Assembly: GCF_900104845.1 (NCBI RefSeq)
Contig: NZ_FNSR01000001.1
Location: 682,001-746,000 of the forward strand
DNA: 64,000 nucleotides
Direction: 5' to 3'
Origin: Paraburkholderia caballeronis
GTDB taxonomy: Bacteria > Pseudomonadota > Gammaproteobacteria > Burkholderiales > Burkholderiaceae
Shown: one piece after another, positions 11,933 to 21,666 of the stretch
How positions within the stretch are numbered: position 1 is the stretch's first letter
Layout: every line of letters begins with the position of its first letter
Program-made: the position numbers and the translations under genes
The notes under the pieces: generated by a model
The model's database searches: none
The model's input: the letters and a program-made list of their open reading frames with translations, nothing else
What the model was told of the DNA's origin: nothing

Positions 11933-14452
11933 ATGACAACCATCAAGACTCCAAAAAAATTGATCGAGGTCGCGCTACCGCTGGACGACATCAACATAGC
12001 GTCCGCGCGAGAAAAATCGATTCGACATGGCCATCCGTCGACGCTGCACTTGTGGTTCGCACGACGCCCACTAGCGGCTGCGCGCGCGATCTTGTTCGCG
12101 CAAATGGTCAATGATCCTGGATATGAGCGCCATCTTGGGCGAGGGGTGAATAAGGAAAAGGCAAAGCTTGAGCGCGAACGGCTCTTCTCAATCATCCGCG
12201 ACTTAGTCAAGTGGGAAAACACAAACAACGAGGATGTCCTTAACCGCGCGCGAGACGAAATTAATCGATCGTGGCGGGAGACCTGCGAGCTCAATGCCGG
12301 CAAGCCGGGATTTGACCCTGAGCGGTTGCCGGTTTTTCATGACCCGTTCGCTGGTGGTGGTTCGCTGCCGCTGGAGGCCCAACGCCTTGGCTTCGAGACC
12401 TACGCTACTGACCTGAATCCGGTCCCGGTGGTTCTGAACAAGGCAATGATTGAGATCCCGCCGCGTTTTAAAGACCGTGCCCCTGTTGGACCAAAAGAGT
12501 ACGCCGCCAAACAATCTCGAATTGAAGAGATCTGGTCGGGTGCACAAGGTCTCTCCGAAGACCTGCGCCGCTATGGGAATTGGGTGTTGCAGCAAGCCAC
12601 TGAAAGACTTGCACAGCATTACCCTAAAATCAAATTGCCTCATCGCTTGGGAGGAGGCAAGGCCACCGTTCTTACGTGGCTTTGGTGCCGGACTGTAGCC
12701 AGCCCCAATCCGGCCGCCGGGGGTGTCCATGTTCCATTGGCCAAGTCTTTTCAGATCGCCTCCCGTGAGGGCCGTGAGTTCTGGATTGAACCGAAGGTGT
12801 CGGAGGATCGGCTTAGCTACGAATTTGTACTCAAAGAAGACGGCCCTCCGGCGTATCCAAGCACCGTTGGTGGTCGCGGCGGAATCTGCGTGCTGACCGA
12901 TTCACCAATCACTCTCAACTACATACGTGCCGAAGGTGTCGCCGGACGTATGGGCCAGCGGCTTATGGCTGCGGTCGTCGAGACTTCCAACGGAAAGGCT
13001 TTCGTTGCCGCCAGCGAGATCGAGGAGCCGGATTTTTCAGGCATGGAGCAGACCGCGCCGGACGCGGAGATCCTGCATTGGGCCGGCTGCACCAACGTAG
13101 TGGTCTATGGGATGAAGACGTTCCCCAGTCTATTCAATCTCCGACAACAATTGGCGCTGTCCACCTTTTCATCGCTAGTCGTGGAGGCTCGGGAGCTTGT
13201 CAAGCGTGATGCCGTCGCTGCCGGATTTCCGGACGACGGAGTTACTCTTCGCGACGGGGGCGCCGGGGCGACCGCTTATGCCGAAGCTATTTCCGTTTAC
13301 CTTGCGTGCGCGATTGGGCGAGCGGCTGATTACTGGAACACGCTTACGTCATGGGAGTCGGGCGGTGAATTCGTTGCCCACGCCTTCACTAAGCATGCTC
13401 TGCCCATCGTCTGGGACTATGGGGAAATCAACCCGTTGACCGACGGAGGGGGTTCTTGGTCCAGCGCATTGGGCTGGATTGCACGAGTCATCGACCTGCT
13501 ACCTGCTAACGCGCCTGGCCACGTGTTCCAGCTCGACGCTGCCAAGGGTACGATTCCTAGCGAAGTCCAAACGGTAGTATCGACTGATCCCCCTTATTAC
13601 GACAACGTTCCCTACTCGAACCTGTCGGACTTTTTTTATATTTGGTTGCGCCCATGCTTACGCGACGTTTTCCCTGATGTGTTCGCAACGCGTCAGACGC
13701 CCAAGGAGGATGAGCTCGTCGCCTCGCACAGCCTCTATGAGGACATTGGCGATGCAATGAAGCACTTCACCGATGGCATGACGCTGGCGCTGAGGCAAAT
13801 TCACGCCAAGTCCAACGACAGCGTTCCCGTAACGATCTACTACGCTTTCAAGCAGAGCGACACCGGGGCCAGCGGCACAGCTTCTTCCGGGTGGGAGAGC
13901 TTCCTGGAGTCGGTCATCAAGGCAGAGTTTGTCATCACTGGAACTTGGCCGGTCCGAACCGAGCGCAGCAGTCGCGGACGCGCAATTGGCTCGAATGCAT
14001 TGGCATCGTCCATCGTTCTCGTTTGCCGCAAGCGCGACAAAAATGCCGAAGCCATCTCGCGCCGGGACTTCCAGCGCGAACTCAAAGATCATCTCAGGGA
14101 TGCATTAGAAGAAATGATTGGCGGCGTCGAGGGCGTCTCACCAGTCGCGCCTGTCGATCTCGCGCAAGCAGTGATCGGTCCCGGCATGGCGGTCTTCTCG
14201 AAGTATTCTTCCGTGCTCGAAGCGGATGGCAGTCCGATGACGGTTCACACGGCATTGACGCTGATCAACAAAATGCTGACTGATGGTGCGGATGACTTCG
14301 ATTCCGACACCCACTTCTGCTTGGCCTGGTTCGATGAGCAAGGTTGGGCGGATGGAGATTTTGGTCAAGCAGACGTTTTGGCTCGTGCGAAGGGTACTAG
14401 TGTCCAAGCGGTCGCAGCCGCCGGGGTGGTGAGGTCTGGGGGGGCAATGTGA
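11933..14452 (+). CDS. DUF1156-family DNA methyltransferase
   Basis: 839 aa from the ATG at 11933; an in-frame ATG at 11915 overlaps the helicase stop (ATGA) and is an alternative. The N-terminal DUF1156 region begins [35 protein letters not shown]. Motif I of the SAM site is [13 protein letters not shown] (about residue 137), and the catalytic motif is [12 protein letters not shown] (about 551), which predicts amino-methylation of adenine or cytosine. In a defence role it would modify self DNA. Just before the stop lies a run of seven G, and the next small gene overlaps the stop in the -1 frame. The C-terminus may therefore be truncated relative to single-chain homologues. Confidence 0.9.
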   Translation: MTTIKTPKKLIEVALPLDDINIASAREKSIRHGHPSTLHLWFARRPLAAARAILFAQMVNDPGYERHLGRGVNKEKAKLERERLFSIIRDLVKWENTNNEDVLNRARDEINRSWRETCELNAGKPGFDPERLPVFHDPFAGGGSLPLEAQRLGFETYATDLNPVPVVLNKAMIEIPPRFKDRAPVGPKEYAAKQSRIEEIWSGAQGLSEDLRRYGNWVLQQATERLAQHYPKIKLPHRLGGGKATVLTWLWCRTVASPNPAAGGVHVPLAKSFQIASREGREFWIEPKVSEDRLSYEFVLKEDGPPAYPSTVGGRGGICVLTDSPITLNYIRAEGVAGRMGQRLMAAVVETSNGKAFVAASEIEEPDFSGMEQTAPDAEILHWAGCTNVVVYGMKTFPSLFNLRQQLALSTFSSLVVEARELVKRDAVAAGFPDDGVTLRDGGAGATAYAEAISVYLACAIGRAADYWNTLTSWESGGEFVAHAFTKHALPIVWDYGEINPLTDGGGSWSSALGWIARVIDLLPANAPGHVFQLDAAKGTIPSEVQTVVSTDPPYYDNVPYSNLSDFFYIWLRPCLRDVFPDVFATRQTPKEDELVASHSLYEDIGDAMKHFTDGMTLALRQIHAKSNDSVPVTIYYAFKQSDTGASGTASSGWESFLESVIKAEFVITGTWPVRTERSSRGRAIGSNALASSIVLVCRKRDKNAEAISRRDFQRELKDHLRDALEEMIGGVEGVSPVAPVDLAQAVIGPGMAVFSKYSSVLEADGSPMTVHTALTLINKMLTDGADDFDSDTHFCLAWFDEQGWADGDFGQADVLARAKGTSVQAVAAAGVVRSGGAM
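14438..14444 (+). other. G7 homopolymer at a gene junction
   Basis: Seven consecutive G lie five codons before the methyltransferase stop. Adding one G would remove the stop and give GGG-GGG-GGC-AAT-GTG-AGG-TTG, reading straight into the 107-aa frame. The tract could be a slippage site, a phase-variable tract, a recent mutation or an assembly error. Confidence 0.6.
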
Positions 14453-14772
14453 GGTTGTTTAAACCCGCCGAATACGCGGCCGATTGGCGTCCCGAAAATG
14501 ACAATAACACTCCAGTCTGGGAAGCGCTCCATCAAATGATCCGCGCGTTGCAGTCGAGCGGAGAAACTGCGGCCGGAGAGCTTCTTGCTGGCATGCCAGC
14601 AAGAGCGGATCAAATTCGAAACCTAGCCTACCGTCTCTACACACTCTGCGAACGCAAGAAGTGGGCGGATGAAGCACGGGCCTATAACGAGCTCGTCACA
14701 GCATGGAGTGCAATCGAACAGGCGGCAGGAGAATTTGGCGTGGTCAACACTCAGCGTGAATTGGATATTTAA
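14449..14772 (+). CDS. 107-aa protein, probable detached C-terminus of the DUF1156 protein
   Basis: 107 aa with a GTG start that overlaps the methyltransferase stop by 4 bp (GTGA); no clear ribosome-binding site is seen, so translational coupling is likely. The protein is helical: [18 protein letters not shown], then [12 protein letters not shown], then [25 protein letters not shown]. From memory, long DUF1156 proteins end with a very similar segment (ERKGWAEEA-like), so this may be that domain made as a separate chain. A single-base change in the G7 tract would join the two. It lies 13 bp before the DUF499 gene. Confidence 0.75.
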   Translation: MRLFKPAEYAADWRPENDNNTPVWEALHQMIRALQSSGETAAGELLAGMPARADQIRNLAYRLYTLCERKKWADEARAYNELVTAWSAIEQAAGEFGVVNTQRELDI

Positions 14773-14785
14773 ACGGGGAACGACA

Positions 14786-17632
14786 ATGACTCTGAAACCG
14801 TGGCGCGAAATTGCGGAACCGCATGCCGATGTGCGTGAAGGAAACTTCCAGCAGGCCGAGTTCGCGGCTGACCTGTCACGCGTGCATGCAGGCACAGCAG
14901 CCGAGGAATACCAGAATCCAGCCCTCTTTTTCCAACGCACCTTCATAACCGAAGGCATGCGACTGCTGCTCGACTCCGTAGTCAAGCGACTTTCTGGCAA
15001 AGGCGGGGATCCGGTCATCCAGCTGCAGACCGCATTCGGAGGCGGCAAGACGCACACGATGCTTGCGGTCTATCATCTTGCCAAAAGTAGCGGGCCAACG
15101 AGCGACCTACAAGGTGTACCTGCGATCCTCGATGCAGCCGGAATAAGTGAGCTGCCCAAGGCACGTGTCGCTGTTCTTGATGGCATAAAGTCATCACCCA
15201 ACCAGCCTGTCGTGAGAGATGGACTAAAAATCCGCACGCTATGGGGTGATCTTGCCTGGCAGTTGGGCGGCGAAGAAGGTTACGCGCTAGTCGCAGATGC
15301 CGATGCCTCGGGGACGTCTCCCGGCAAAGCAGTTCTGGAGGAACTGCTTGGTCGCTATGCACCGTGCGTGATTCTCATCGACGAGCTGGTCGCCTATATC
15401 CGCCAATTCGATGATGGCAAGGTGTTGACGGGCGGTACGTTCGATTCGAATCTCAGTTTCGTGCAGGCGTTGACGGAGGCATTGAAGGCTGTGCCGACCG
15501 CTGTGCTACTGGCGTCGTTGCCGGAGTCGGCCAAGGAAGCAGGCAGCCAGCGCGGTGAAAAGGCGCTGCAGACACTTGCGCACTATTTCGGTCGTATTCA
15601 CGCGTTGTGGAAACCGGTCGCGGCAGAAGAAGCCTTCGAGATCGTCCGTAGGCGCCTCTTCACGAACATCAACAACCGTCTAACTGCAGAATCGGTGTGC
15701 CGAACCTTCGCGGACTACTACACCACGAATCGCGATGATTTCCCTCAGGAAACGCAGGACAGCAAGTACTTCGAGCGCTTAACGCATGCGTATCCAATTC
15801 ACCCCGAGGTATTTGACCGCCTATACGAAGACTGGTCAACGCTCGATAATTTCCAGCGCACGCGAGGAGTACTTAAACTGATGGCCAAGGTGATCCATCG
15901 CTTGTGGAAAGATGGCAATAACGATCCGCTGATCATGCCGGGTAGCTTTCCCCTGATGGATGCAGATACGCGTAACGAAGTTCTCTATTATCTTCCCCAA
16001 GGATGGGACCCGGTCATTGAGCGAGATGTTGACGGCGAACGTTCCGAAACGTGGGATATCGAGAATCGCGATACCCGGTTCGGTAGTGTGCAGGCGTGCC
16101 GTCGCACCGCGCGTGCGATTTTTCTCGGAAGCGCACCCAATACCACCAACCAGGGGTTACGCGGCGTCGATCTCGAGCGCGTCATCCTGGGTGTGGCCGT
16201 TCCGGGCCATCAGGTGAACCTGTTCAAGGATGCGCTTCGCCGGCTGGGTGATCGGTTGCACTATCTGAACCAAGCGAACAACCGCTTCTGGCTGGATACC
16301 CGTCCTAATCTGCGCCGCGAAATGGAAGAGCGCAAGCGCAAGTTCCAAGACAAGGAAGATGTCTTTCCTGCAGTCCGCGAGCGCGTGCAGCGTTTCCTCG
16401 TGAACGGCGTGTTCAGCGGCACCCATATTTTTACCGGTAGCAATGACGTGCCAGACGACTGGGCACTAAGACTGGTGGTACTCCCCCCCGACGCAGCTTT
16501 CAGCAAGAGCGGGCAAAGTCTTGCCATCGATCATGCGACCGAGATTCTCACGATGCGTGGCGACCAGCCGCGCATCAAGCGGAATCGCCTGATCTTCGTC
16601 GCGGCTGACTATGACAGCGTGAGCCGCCTCAAAGATCACGTGCGCTCGTACCTTGCCTGGCGTAGCATTGTCACCGACTACAAAGATAACCGGATCGTTC
16701 TAGATAACTTGATGGCCAAGCAGGCGCAGGCCAGTCTCGATCAGGCCGAGGACACCGTCAAACGCATGGTCCGCGAGACCTACAAATGGCTGCTAGCTCC
16801 TGCCCAAGAAGCACGTCAGGGGAAAGGACTTTCGGAAATCCTGTGGGAACCTTTCCCACTTAACCCCGGCGCGCAGAGCTGGACTCAGGAGATAGAGCGC
16901 GTCCTTAAAGACAACGAGCTGTTGATCAGTGAGTGGGCACCTATCCATCTCGCTAGGGTGCTCCGGGAGTGGTTCTGGAAGGAAAACTTCAAAGACGTCA
17001 GCGCGCTGAACGTGTGGCAACAAAGCTGCCAGCAGCTCTATCTGCCCCGGCTGAAGGACGACGACGTGTTTTTCAACACGATGGCCGCCGGCGCAGAAAG
17101 CCGGGAGTTTTTCGGCATTGCGCAGGGCAGGGAAGATGACCGGTATGTGGGCTTCAGCTATGGCAAGCGGACATCTCTGATCAGGGACTCGTCGTTGCTG
17201 CTGATCGAGCCGATCGCTGCGGCTGCGTACATGGAGCAATTGCGAGCAGCGGAGGAAGCTTCTCGGGCCCAGGCTGCCAGCGCTACCTCCGGAGCAGCAA
17301 CGACGACATCAGCAGGCGAAAGCACCTCGCCAGCGACCGGTACTTCCTCAGGAAACACGCCTAGCGCCGGAGCAGCGGGTACCGTAAGCCAGACTATCAA
17401 CAAACGATTTTACGGGGTATTCGACCTCAATCCGATTCAGGCCAAGCGGCAGTTTGCTGATCTGGCTGACGAGGTGGTGCAGCAATTCACTGTGCGTCCC
17501 GGCGTGAACGTGACGATCACTGTCGAAATCCAGGCTGAATCCATCACAGGATTCGATGCGGGGATCCAGCGTGCCGTAACGGAGAACTGCATCACGCTCA
17601 AATTCAAACCCGGAAGTTTTGAACCAGAATAA
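14786..17632 (+). CDS. DUF499 AAA+-type ATPase of the defence cassette
   Basis: 948 aa from the ATG at 14786, preceded by GGGGAA; the frame is open to 14669 but that part overlaps the previous gene. Walker A is AFGGGKTHT (about residues 84-92) and Walker B is [12 protein letters not shown] (about 194). Near residues 828-866 there is a Ala/Ser/Thr/Gly-rich low-complexity linker, then a compact C-terminal domain ([28 protein letters not shown]). DUF499 proteins co-occur with DUF1156 methyltransferases in defence islands and are reminiscent of the large BrxC/PglY ATPases of BREX. It likely powers or gates the complex formed with the methyltransferase and helicase. Confidence 0.88.
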   Translation: MTLKPWREIAEPHADVREGNFQQAEFAADLSRVHAGTAAEEYQNPALFFQRTFITEGMRLLLDSVVKRLSGKGGDPVIQLQTAFGGGKTHTMLAVYHLAKSSGPTSDLQGVPAILDAAGISELPKARVAVLDGIKSSPNQPVVRDGLKIRTLWGDLAWQLGGEEGYALVADADASGTSPGKAVLEELLGRYAPCVILIDELVAYIRQFDDGKVLTGGTFDSNLSFVQALTEALKAVPTAVLLASLPESAKEAGSQRGEKALQTLAHYFGRIHALWKPVAAEEAFEIVRRRLFTNINNRLTAESVCRTFADYYTTNRDDFPQETQDSKYFERLTHAYPIHPEVFDRLYEDWSTLDNFQRTRGVLKLMAKVIHRLWKDGNNDPLIMPGSFPLMDADTRNEVLYYLPQGWDPVIERDVDGERSETWDIENRDTRFGSVQACRRTARAIFLGSAPNTTNQGLRGVDLERVILGVAVPGHQVNLFKDALRRLGDRLHYLNQANNRFWLDTRPNLRREMEERKRKFQDKEDVFPAVRERVQRFLVNGVFSGTHIFTGSNDVPDDWALRLVVLPPDAAFSKSGQSLAIDHATEILTMRGDQPRIKRNRLIFVAADYDSVSRLKDHVRSYLAWRSIVTDYKDNRIVLDNLMAKQAQASLDQAEDTVKRMVRETYKWLLAPAQEARQGKGLSEILWEPFPLNPGAQSWTQEIERVLKDNELLISEWAPIHLARVLREWFWKENFKDVSALNVWQQSCQQLYLPRLKDDDVFFNTMAAGAESREFFGIAQGREDDRYVGFSYGKRTSLIRDSSLLLIEPIAAAAYMEQLRAAEEASRAQAASATSGAATTTSAGESTSPATGTSSGNTPSAGAAGTVSQTINKRFYGVFDLNPIQAKRQFADLADEVVQQFTVRPGVNVTITVEIQAESITGFDAGIQRAVTENCITLKFKPGSFEPE

Positions 17633-17976
17633 TCGCTGCGAATATCGTAAAGAAGCCAAGCGGTCCACTGGTATGAAACCGATAGCTGTTGGATAGACTT
17701 GGCTTATTTTCGAAACGGCGCGTTCATGACGTCGTCGGCAATCGATGCGATGACGTCGTGAATTTCGCGAATATTAATACACTTGGTCAACCGCGCCCTG
17801 ATGCCTCAGATACGCGCAGGTTACGGGCGACGAAGGGCGACTTGTCTGGCAGGCGCAGTCGCAGGTCGAGCTTTTGTTGGTATTTCCGTTGGCACCGGAG
17901 CAGTCTGGGGGGCATTTCTGGGGGCATGAGGGAACAGGTATGCCGCCTGACACTGACGGCACAGTTGCTCTCGAGC
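17633..17976. other. Intergenic, no supported gene
   Basis: 344 bp between the DUF499 gene and the antitoxin gene. On the minus strand a TTG-initiated 28-codon frame (about 17718-17804) reads TKCINIREIHDVIASIADDV, which looks protein-like but is too short to call. No terminator with a clear T-run was found. Confidence 0.4.
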
Positions 17977-18300
17977 TTAAAGAACTGCTTCGAGTCCCTT
18001 CCTGTCAATCAGGTTCAGCAGTTTTTGCGAAGGTCCGCTCGGTCGCTTGTCGCCGATCTCCCACTTGCGCACCGTCGAGGAGCTGGTGTTGAGCGCAGCA
18101 GCAAGCACCGCCTGGCTCAAATGAAACCGGGCGCGCAACGCGCGAATTTTCGCAGCATCGTATTCCGGTACGGGTACGAGGCACAGTGCCTCGTACTTCT
18201 GCATCTTCCGCTTGTCGATAAAACCGAGGCGATGCAGATCGGCCGCCGTTTCATGAACGGCACCGAGGATCGCGCTCTTGGCTTTAGCTTTGGTCGGCAT
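17977..18300 (-). CDS. Antitoxin with XRE-type helix-turn-helix
   Basis: 107 aa. The ATG at 18300 has AGGAG 7 nt upstream; longer frames lack one. The C-terminal half is a lambda-repressor-like HTH (LRARFHLSQAVLAAALNTSSSTVRKWEIGDKRPSG), and the N-terminal half would wrap the toxin. It overlaps the upstream toxin gene by 17 bp, the toxin-first order seen in HigBA-like modules. It is expected to neutralise the toxin and repress the operon at the palindrome 18676-18694. It probably stabilises the island. Confidence 0.9.
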   Translation of the reverse strand: MPTKAKAKSAILGAVHETAADLHRLGFIDKRKMQKYEALCLVPVPEYDAAKIRALRARFHLSQAVLAAALNTSSSTVRKWEIGDKRPSGPSQKLLNLIDRKGLEAVL

Positions 18301-18667
18301 GACAAATCTCCTGTAGCGTTCCGTCGGCCACCGCAAGATCGAGTTGGCCGGACGTTCTGGCAAGCAAATCCGCAGCAAGACTCTGCAAAGCATCGAGTTC
18401 GCTGTCACTGATATTCGAGCGTTCGTTTTTCTCGAATCCGAACACAAAGAACCAGCGGGTTCCCTTGTTTGTTGCAAGGAGCGTTCTGGCCCCGCCACGC
18501 TTGCCTCGCCCGGAAAGGCCAACCCGCTTCTTCACGACACCGCCCCCAAGGTCGGCATCGATCAGCCCGGCAATCATTTCCTCGACCGCCTCGCACAAGG
18601 CCGCATCAGTCAGCCCGGACTTGCGCATCCAGCGCTGGAAGTGTCGGTTTTTGAACACTCTCTTCAC
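18284..18667 (-). CDS. RelE/HigB-family toxin
   Basis: 127 aa, GTG start. The fold signature is clear: KKRVGLSGRGKRGGARTLLA then RWFFVFGFEKNERSNISDSELDALQ, typical of the RelE-like PF06296 family of ribosome-dependent mRNA interferases. The C-terminus is somewhat long for the family. It is the promoter-proximal gene of a toxin-antitoxin pair and lies directly downstream of a strong promoter with an overlapping palindrome. Leader length is only a few bases after the predicted transcription start, so translation may begin with little or no leader. Confidence 0.9.
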   Translation of the reverse strand: MKRVFKNRHFQRWMRKSGLTDAALCEAVEEMIAGLIDADLGGGVVKKRVGLSGRGKRGGARTLLATNKGTRWFFVFGFEKNERSNISDSELDALQSLAADLLARTSGQLDLAVADGTLQEICHADQS

Positions 18668-18673
18668 TTTCGT

Positions 18674-18701
18674 ATTATGCCACTTGGTGGCATAGTTTCA
18701 A
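18674..18701 (-). promoter_or_regulatory. Toxin-antitoxin promoter with embedded operator
   Basis: Read on the minus strand, TTGAAA (18701-18696) and CATAAT (18679-18674) are separated by 16 bp. A perfect inverted repeat TATGCCAC-CAA-GTGGCATA (18676-18694) fills the spacer and overlaps the -10 box. This is the layout expected for autorepression by the antitoxin. Confidence 0.8.
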
Positions 18702-20062
18702 GATTGGGTTGAATCGAATTCGATGCCAGCCTGCTCCAGCATCCACGCCTCGATGCGGGTGTGCCACTGGCGTAGCAAGTCGAGCGGTCGTCGGCGGTAG
18801 TGCTTCTCAGCCAATGCGCTAGGCTTATGTCCCTGAATTTGGGCCACGACACCGGCGGGAACCTCCAGCCACTCGGCCAGCGTGCCGAACGAACGGCGCA
18901 AACCCTGTAGCGTCACATGGGGTAGGCCCGCTTGTTCGATGGCAGTCCCGTGCGCATAGCGCGGTTCTTCGATGTGGCCGCTTTCCGATGCGCTGCTCGG
19001 GAATACCCAAGGCGACGGTTGCCAGGGCGAGCCTGCCGCTGTCAAGGCCTGCCGCTGTGCGGCGCTCGGCGGCGTCTCGTTGATACGCTTCAGTTCCAGC
19101 AGGAGCGATCGGAAATAGGGCGTCAGCGGGATGGTGCGGGTGCCTTCGATCTTGTCGCGCAGCTTTATCTTGTTCCAGCGCAAATCGACGTTTTCCCACC
19201 GCAGTTCCGCGAGTTCTTCGCGGCGTGGGCCAGTGATGAGAACCCCTTGCAGGTAGGCGGACGCCACGGGATTGGGTAGCGCGCGTACCGCCTTAAACCA
19301 TGCTGGCAATTGCTCGCGCTCTAGGCAGTCGCCTTCGGGTGTTTTCGTACTGGGCAACAGGGCCGTGACCTTGGGAGACGAGTGGCAGTCATCCGGCAAC
19401 AACCCCTTGAATTTGGTTTGACCCTCGCACCAACCGGCAAAGGCCTTGAACATGCGATAGGCGTAAGCGATGCTCGTTGGGCGTTTGGCAACCTCGTCTT
19501 CCATCCAGCTGGCGATCGTGTCGCCAGTCATGTGGGACAGATTCAGCGGCATGAGCGGATACAGCGGGCCTTGGCTGGTCAGCCCCTTTCCGCGCTTCTT
19601 TTTCTCGCCGCCGGGGGCGGCCAATTTGCGGTGGTCCTCTATGTACTGCGCGCTGCGCGGGCGCTTCGTTTTCGGGGAAGGTTTCGCTTCCAGCTCGATC
19701 AGGTAAGCCGCCCATGCGTCGGCAAATGTCACGTTTTGGCGCTCGGCTTCGGCCTTTCGCGTAGCTACGGCGGCACGCTGCTCGGCTGCGTGTTCGCGCG
19801 GATCGATGCCTTCGTCAACGAGGCGCTGCAGGCGGCGCGCCTCCTCCTGTGCCTGGTCGATGTTCCAGCTTCTGGGGTCGCCTATCGTGACGCGGACGGC
19901 GTCTCCGTTGAGCTTTGCCTGGAAGATGTACGCCTTCGCCCCTGCCTTGGTTGCACGCAAGCCGAGACCGGGAGCTTTGCTGTCCCAGATGAATGCCTGT
20001 GATTTGCCGGCAGGGCACTTATGCGCTTCTACGCGTCCTGCCGTGAAATTGACCTTCGCCAC
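18698..20062 (-). CDS. Tyrosine integrase of the island (P4-like)
   Basis: 454 aa. It catalyses site-specific recombination at the tRNA-Thr gene. The N-terminal DUF4102-like arm-binding region (GLGLRATKAGAKAYIFQAKL..RVTIGDP) is followed by a core-binding SAM-like domain and the catalytic domain. Visible catalytic residues are R280 (TGPRREEL), R389, H412 (GHKPS) and the nucleophile Y422. The position that is usually His in the HxxR motif reads Gln (Q386-G-L-R389). The gene points inward from attR, 184 bp away, with arm-type repeats between. The ORF is intact. Confidence 0.93.
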   Translation of the reverse strand: MAKVNFTAGRVEAHKCPAGKSQAFIWDSKAPGLGLRATKAGAKAYIFQAKLNGDAVRVTIGDPRSWNIDQAQEEARRLQRLVDEGIDPREHAAEQRAAVATRKAEAERQNVTFADAWAAYLIELEAKPSPKTKRPRSAQYIEDHRKLAAPGGEKKKRGKGLTSQGPLYPLMPLNLSHMTGDTIASWMEDEVAKRPTSIAYAYRMFKAFAGWCEGQTKFKGLLPDDCHSSPKVTALLPSTKTPEGDCLEREQLPAWFKAVRALPNPVASAYLQGVLITGPRREELAELRWENVDLRWNKIKLRDKIEGTRTIPLTPYFRSLLLELKRINETPPSAAQRQALTAAGSPWQPSPWVFPSSASESGHIEEPRYAHGTAIEQAGLPHVTLQGLRRSFGTLAEWLEVPAGVVAQIQGHKPSALAEKHYRRRPLDLLRQWHTRIEAWMLEQAGIEFDSTQS

Positions 20063-20081
20063 CGTTACCGCCCTCGGAGAG

Positions 20082-20106
20082 GGTTACATGGACATTCCAT
20101 GTAACC
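20082..20106. repeat. Perfect inverted repeat upstream of the integrase
   Basis: GGTTACATGG, spacer ACATT, CCATGTAACC: 10-bp arms with a 5-bp spacer. It starts 19 bp upstream of the integrase start and overlaps the right arm-type repeat. It could be an integrase or excisionase site that also represses int. Confidence 0.65.
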
Positions 20107-20123
20107 GCTATGTAACCCGATTC
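20100..20123 (+). repeat. Right arm-type repeat of the island
   Basis: TGTAACCGCTATGTAACC followed by CGATTC matches the left copy at 3024-3047 with two differences and the same orientation. It lies about 120 bp inside attR, so both copies would flank the core in the circular attP. Confidence 0.6.
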
Positions 20124-20246
20124 TCGGACTTTGAGGGCATTCATGTCAATGTAAGAAGGTGACGAATTTCCTTGTTAGCCTTATGTTTACTGGGTTTGTG
20201 GCGATTTCTTACTCTTTGATCAACGTCGATAAATGTCGCATCTTGA

Positions 20247-20294
20247 TGATTTGTAATCATCAGATGGTGGGTTCGAGTCCTGCAGCCGGCACCA
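20247..20294 (+). repeat. attR core: displaced tRNA-Thr 3' end
   Basis: 48 bp matching 2918-2965 with two mismatches (A for G and T for C in the variable/T-arm region). Only the 3' part of the tRNA is present, so it is not a functional gene. It marks the island's right boundary. Confidence 0.92.
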
Positions 20295-20301
20295 GTAAAT
20301 C

Positions 20302-20335
20302 GAAGGGGTTACAGGAAAATTCCTGTAACCCCTTC
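20302..20335 (+). terminator. Original tRNA-Thr terminator
   Basis: A 15-bp perfect stem (GAAGGGGTTACAGGA / TCCTGTAACCCCTTC) with a 4-nt loop lies 7 bp after the displaced tRNA end. It is probably the ancestral terminator of the tRNA gene before integration. Confidence 0.8.
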
Positions 20336-20528
20336 GCTATTCTTCGGGCTCCGAGCCCTGTCCGACCGATACCGGTAAGCGTCCCACCAGTCTCCAGCAT
20401 CACCGCCGCACTCGCACAACGTCTGCTTCACCCGCCTCGTACAGCACGCCCGGATCGACTACCGCAACTGTTAAACTCAGCCGGTAGTCGACAGCCAGCA
20501 CCCACCAATCAAAAAAAGGAAGTTATGC

Positions 20529-21593
20529 ATGGGCATGCATCCGAAGTTCGAGCGTGAAGACTCGTTTTTGCTGGCAGACATGGTGCTCGGCGCCGACAAG
20601 CTGGATGTCCTGAAGCAGTTGATCGACCGTAAGCTGGTATCCGTCGAGAACGTGGAGGCGTGGGGACGCCTGCTCGCGGCGCTGCAGGTCGACTCGACGG
20701 GCTGGTTCAAGATGATCGACCATCTGAAGGTCAGAATCGATCCGCTGATCGGCAGCGGCGGCTACATTTCGGAAAAGAGTCCGTACGACATCGTCGGCAA
20801 CTACAAGGCCGCGGCCCTCGGATTCGACGCAAACTTCTTCAGCCACGCGAATTTCAGCGGGAAAACGGCGCTGGATTTCGGCGCGGGTGTCTACCGGCCG
20901 TTCTGCGTCGCCGTCATGCTCTTCGCCAACGGCTTCGACCGCGTTTATTCGTTCGAGCCGTTCGCATTGAAACCTGACTTTCCGCTCGCGTCGCTGATGC
21001 ATCTGGTGAACCAGATGCTCGTTCAGCCGGAGCGGTTCGACTTTTCCGGAATCGGCGAGGACGCGCTCCTTCAACGGGTGCGGTCGCTCGATCTCCGGCA
21101 TATCGACAGGTCGCTCGCAGCCGTCGCGAACAACGAAACCGACGTGATCGACCTCGGTGGCGTGCTGTTCACCAGCAACATCGACCGGATCCCCGACGGC
21201 GCAATCGACGCGCACTTCAGCAATGCGGTGCTCGAACACGTTCAGGACATGGCCCGTCATTCCAGCATCCTGCGTCGCGTTACGTCGGCAACGAGCGTCG
21301 GTTATCACATCGTCGATTTCCTCGATCATCGCTATTACGACGACAACAACCTGTCGCCATTCGAGAAGTATTACGACGGCGTGCTGGACGAGATCAACGG
21401 ACTCACGCCCTCGGACCTGGAGCGCGTCTTCCTGCAGGACGAATGGTCGGTGGGGAAAATCACCTGGAAAACCGTGCCGGCCGAGTATTTCGAAAGAGAA
21501 ACGCGGCCGGTCATCGATCGGTACGCCGGCTATTCGAGGACCGAACTCGAACAGCATCTGAACTGCTACCAGTTCAGGAAGGACAACGCGTAG
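20529..21593 (+). CDS. Class I SAM-dependent methyltransferase, orphan
   Basis: 354 aa. A Rossmann-type SAM motif I (ALDFGAGVYRPF, about residue 118) and a later acidic/HFSNAVLEHVQD segment resembling Methyltransf_11 motif IV-post support methyltransferase function. The N-terminal 90 residues are helical (LLADMVLGADKLDVLKQLID) and unassigned. The substrate is unknown. The ATG at 20529 follows AAGGA by 8 nt; ATG at 20535 is possible. It sits just outside attR and before a minus-strand gene, with no operon partner. Confidence 0.75.
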   Translation: MGMHPKFEREDSFLLADMVLGADKLDVLKQLIDRKLVSVENVEAWGRLLAALQVDSTGWFKMIDHLKVRIDPLIGSGGYISEKSPYDIVGNYKAAALGFDANFFSHANFSGKTALDFGAGVYRPFCVAVMLFANGFDRVYSFEPFALKPDFPLASLMHLVNQMLVQPERFDFSGIGEDALLQRVRSLDLRHIDRSLAAVANNETDVIDLGGVLFTSNIDRIPDGAIDAHFSNAVLEHVQDMARHSSILRRVTSATSVGYHIVDFLDHRYYDDNNLSPFEKYYDGVLDEINGLTPSDLERVFLQDEWSVGKITWKTVPAEYFERETRPVIDRYAGYSRTELEQHLNCYQFRKDNA

Positions 21594-21666
21594 CCGAGTT
21601 GTCGACGGGGCAGGTCCGCGTATTCATCGCGACGCATCCAGGCCAGTTCGCGATGAAACAGGCGTG

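Noticed and set aside
17774..18008. Two overlapping minus-strand frames downstream of the antitoxin
   Set aside because: Cys/Pro-rich or Arg-rich low-complexity translation without homology signals. Possibly decayed DNA, but not supportable as a gene.
20247..20294. Second tRNA-Thr gene
   Set aside because: Only the anticodon arm and 3' part are present; there is no acceptor 5' strand or D-arm upstream, so it is an attachment-site fragment.
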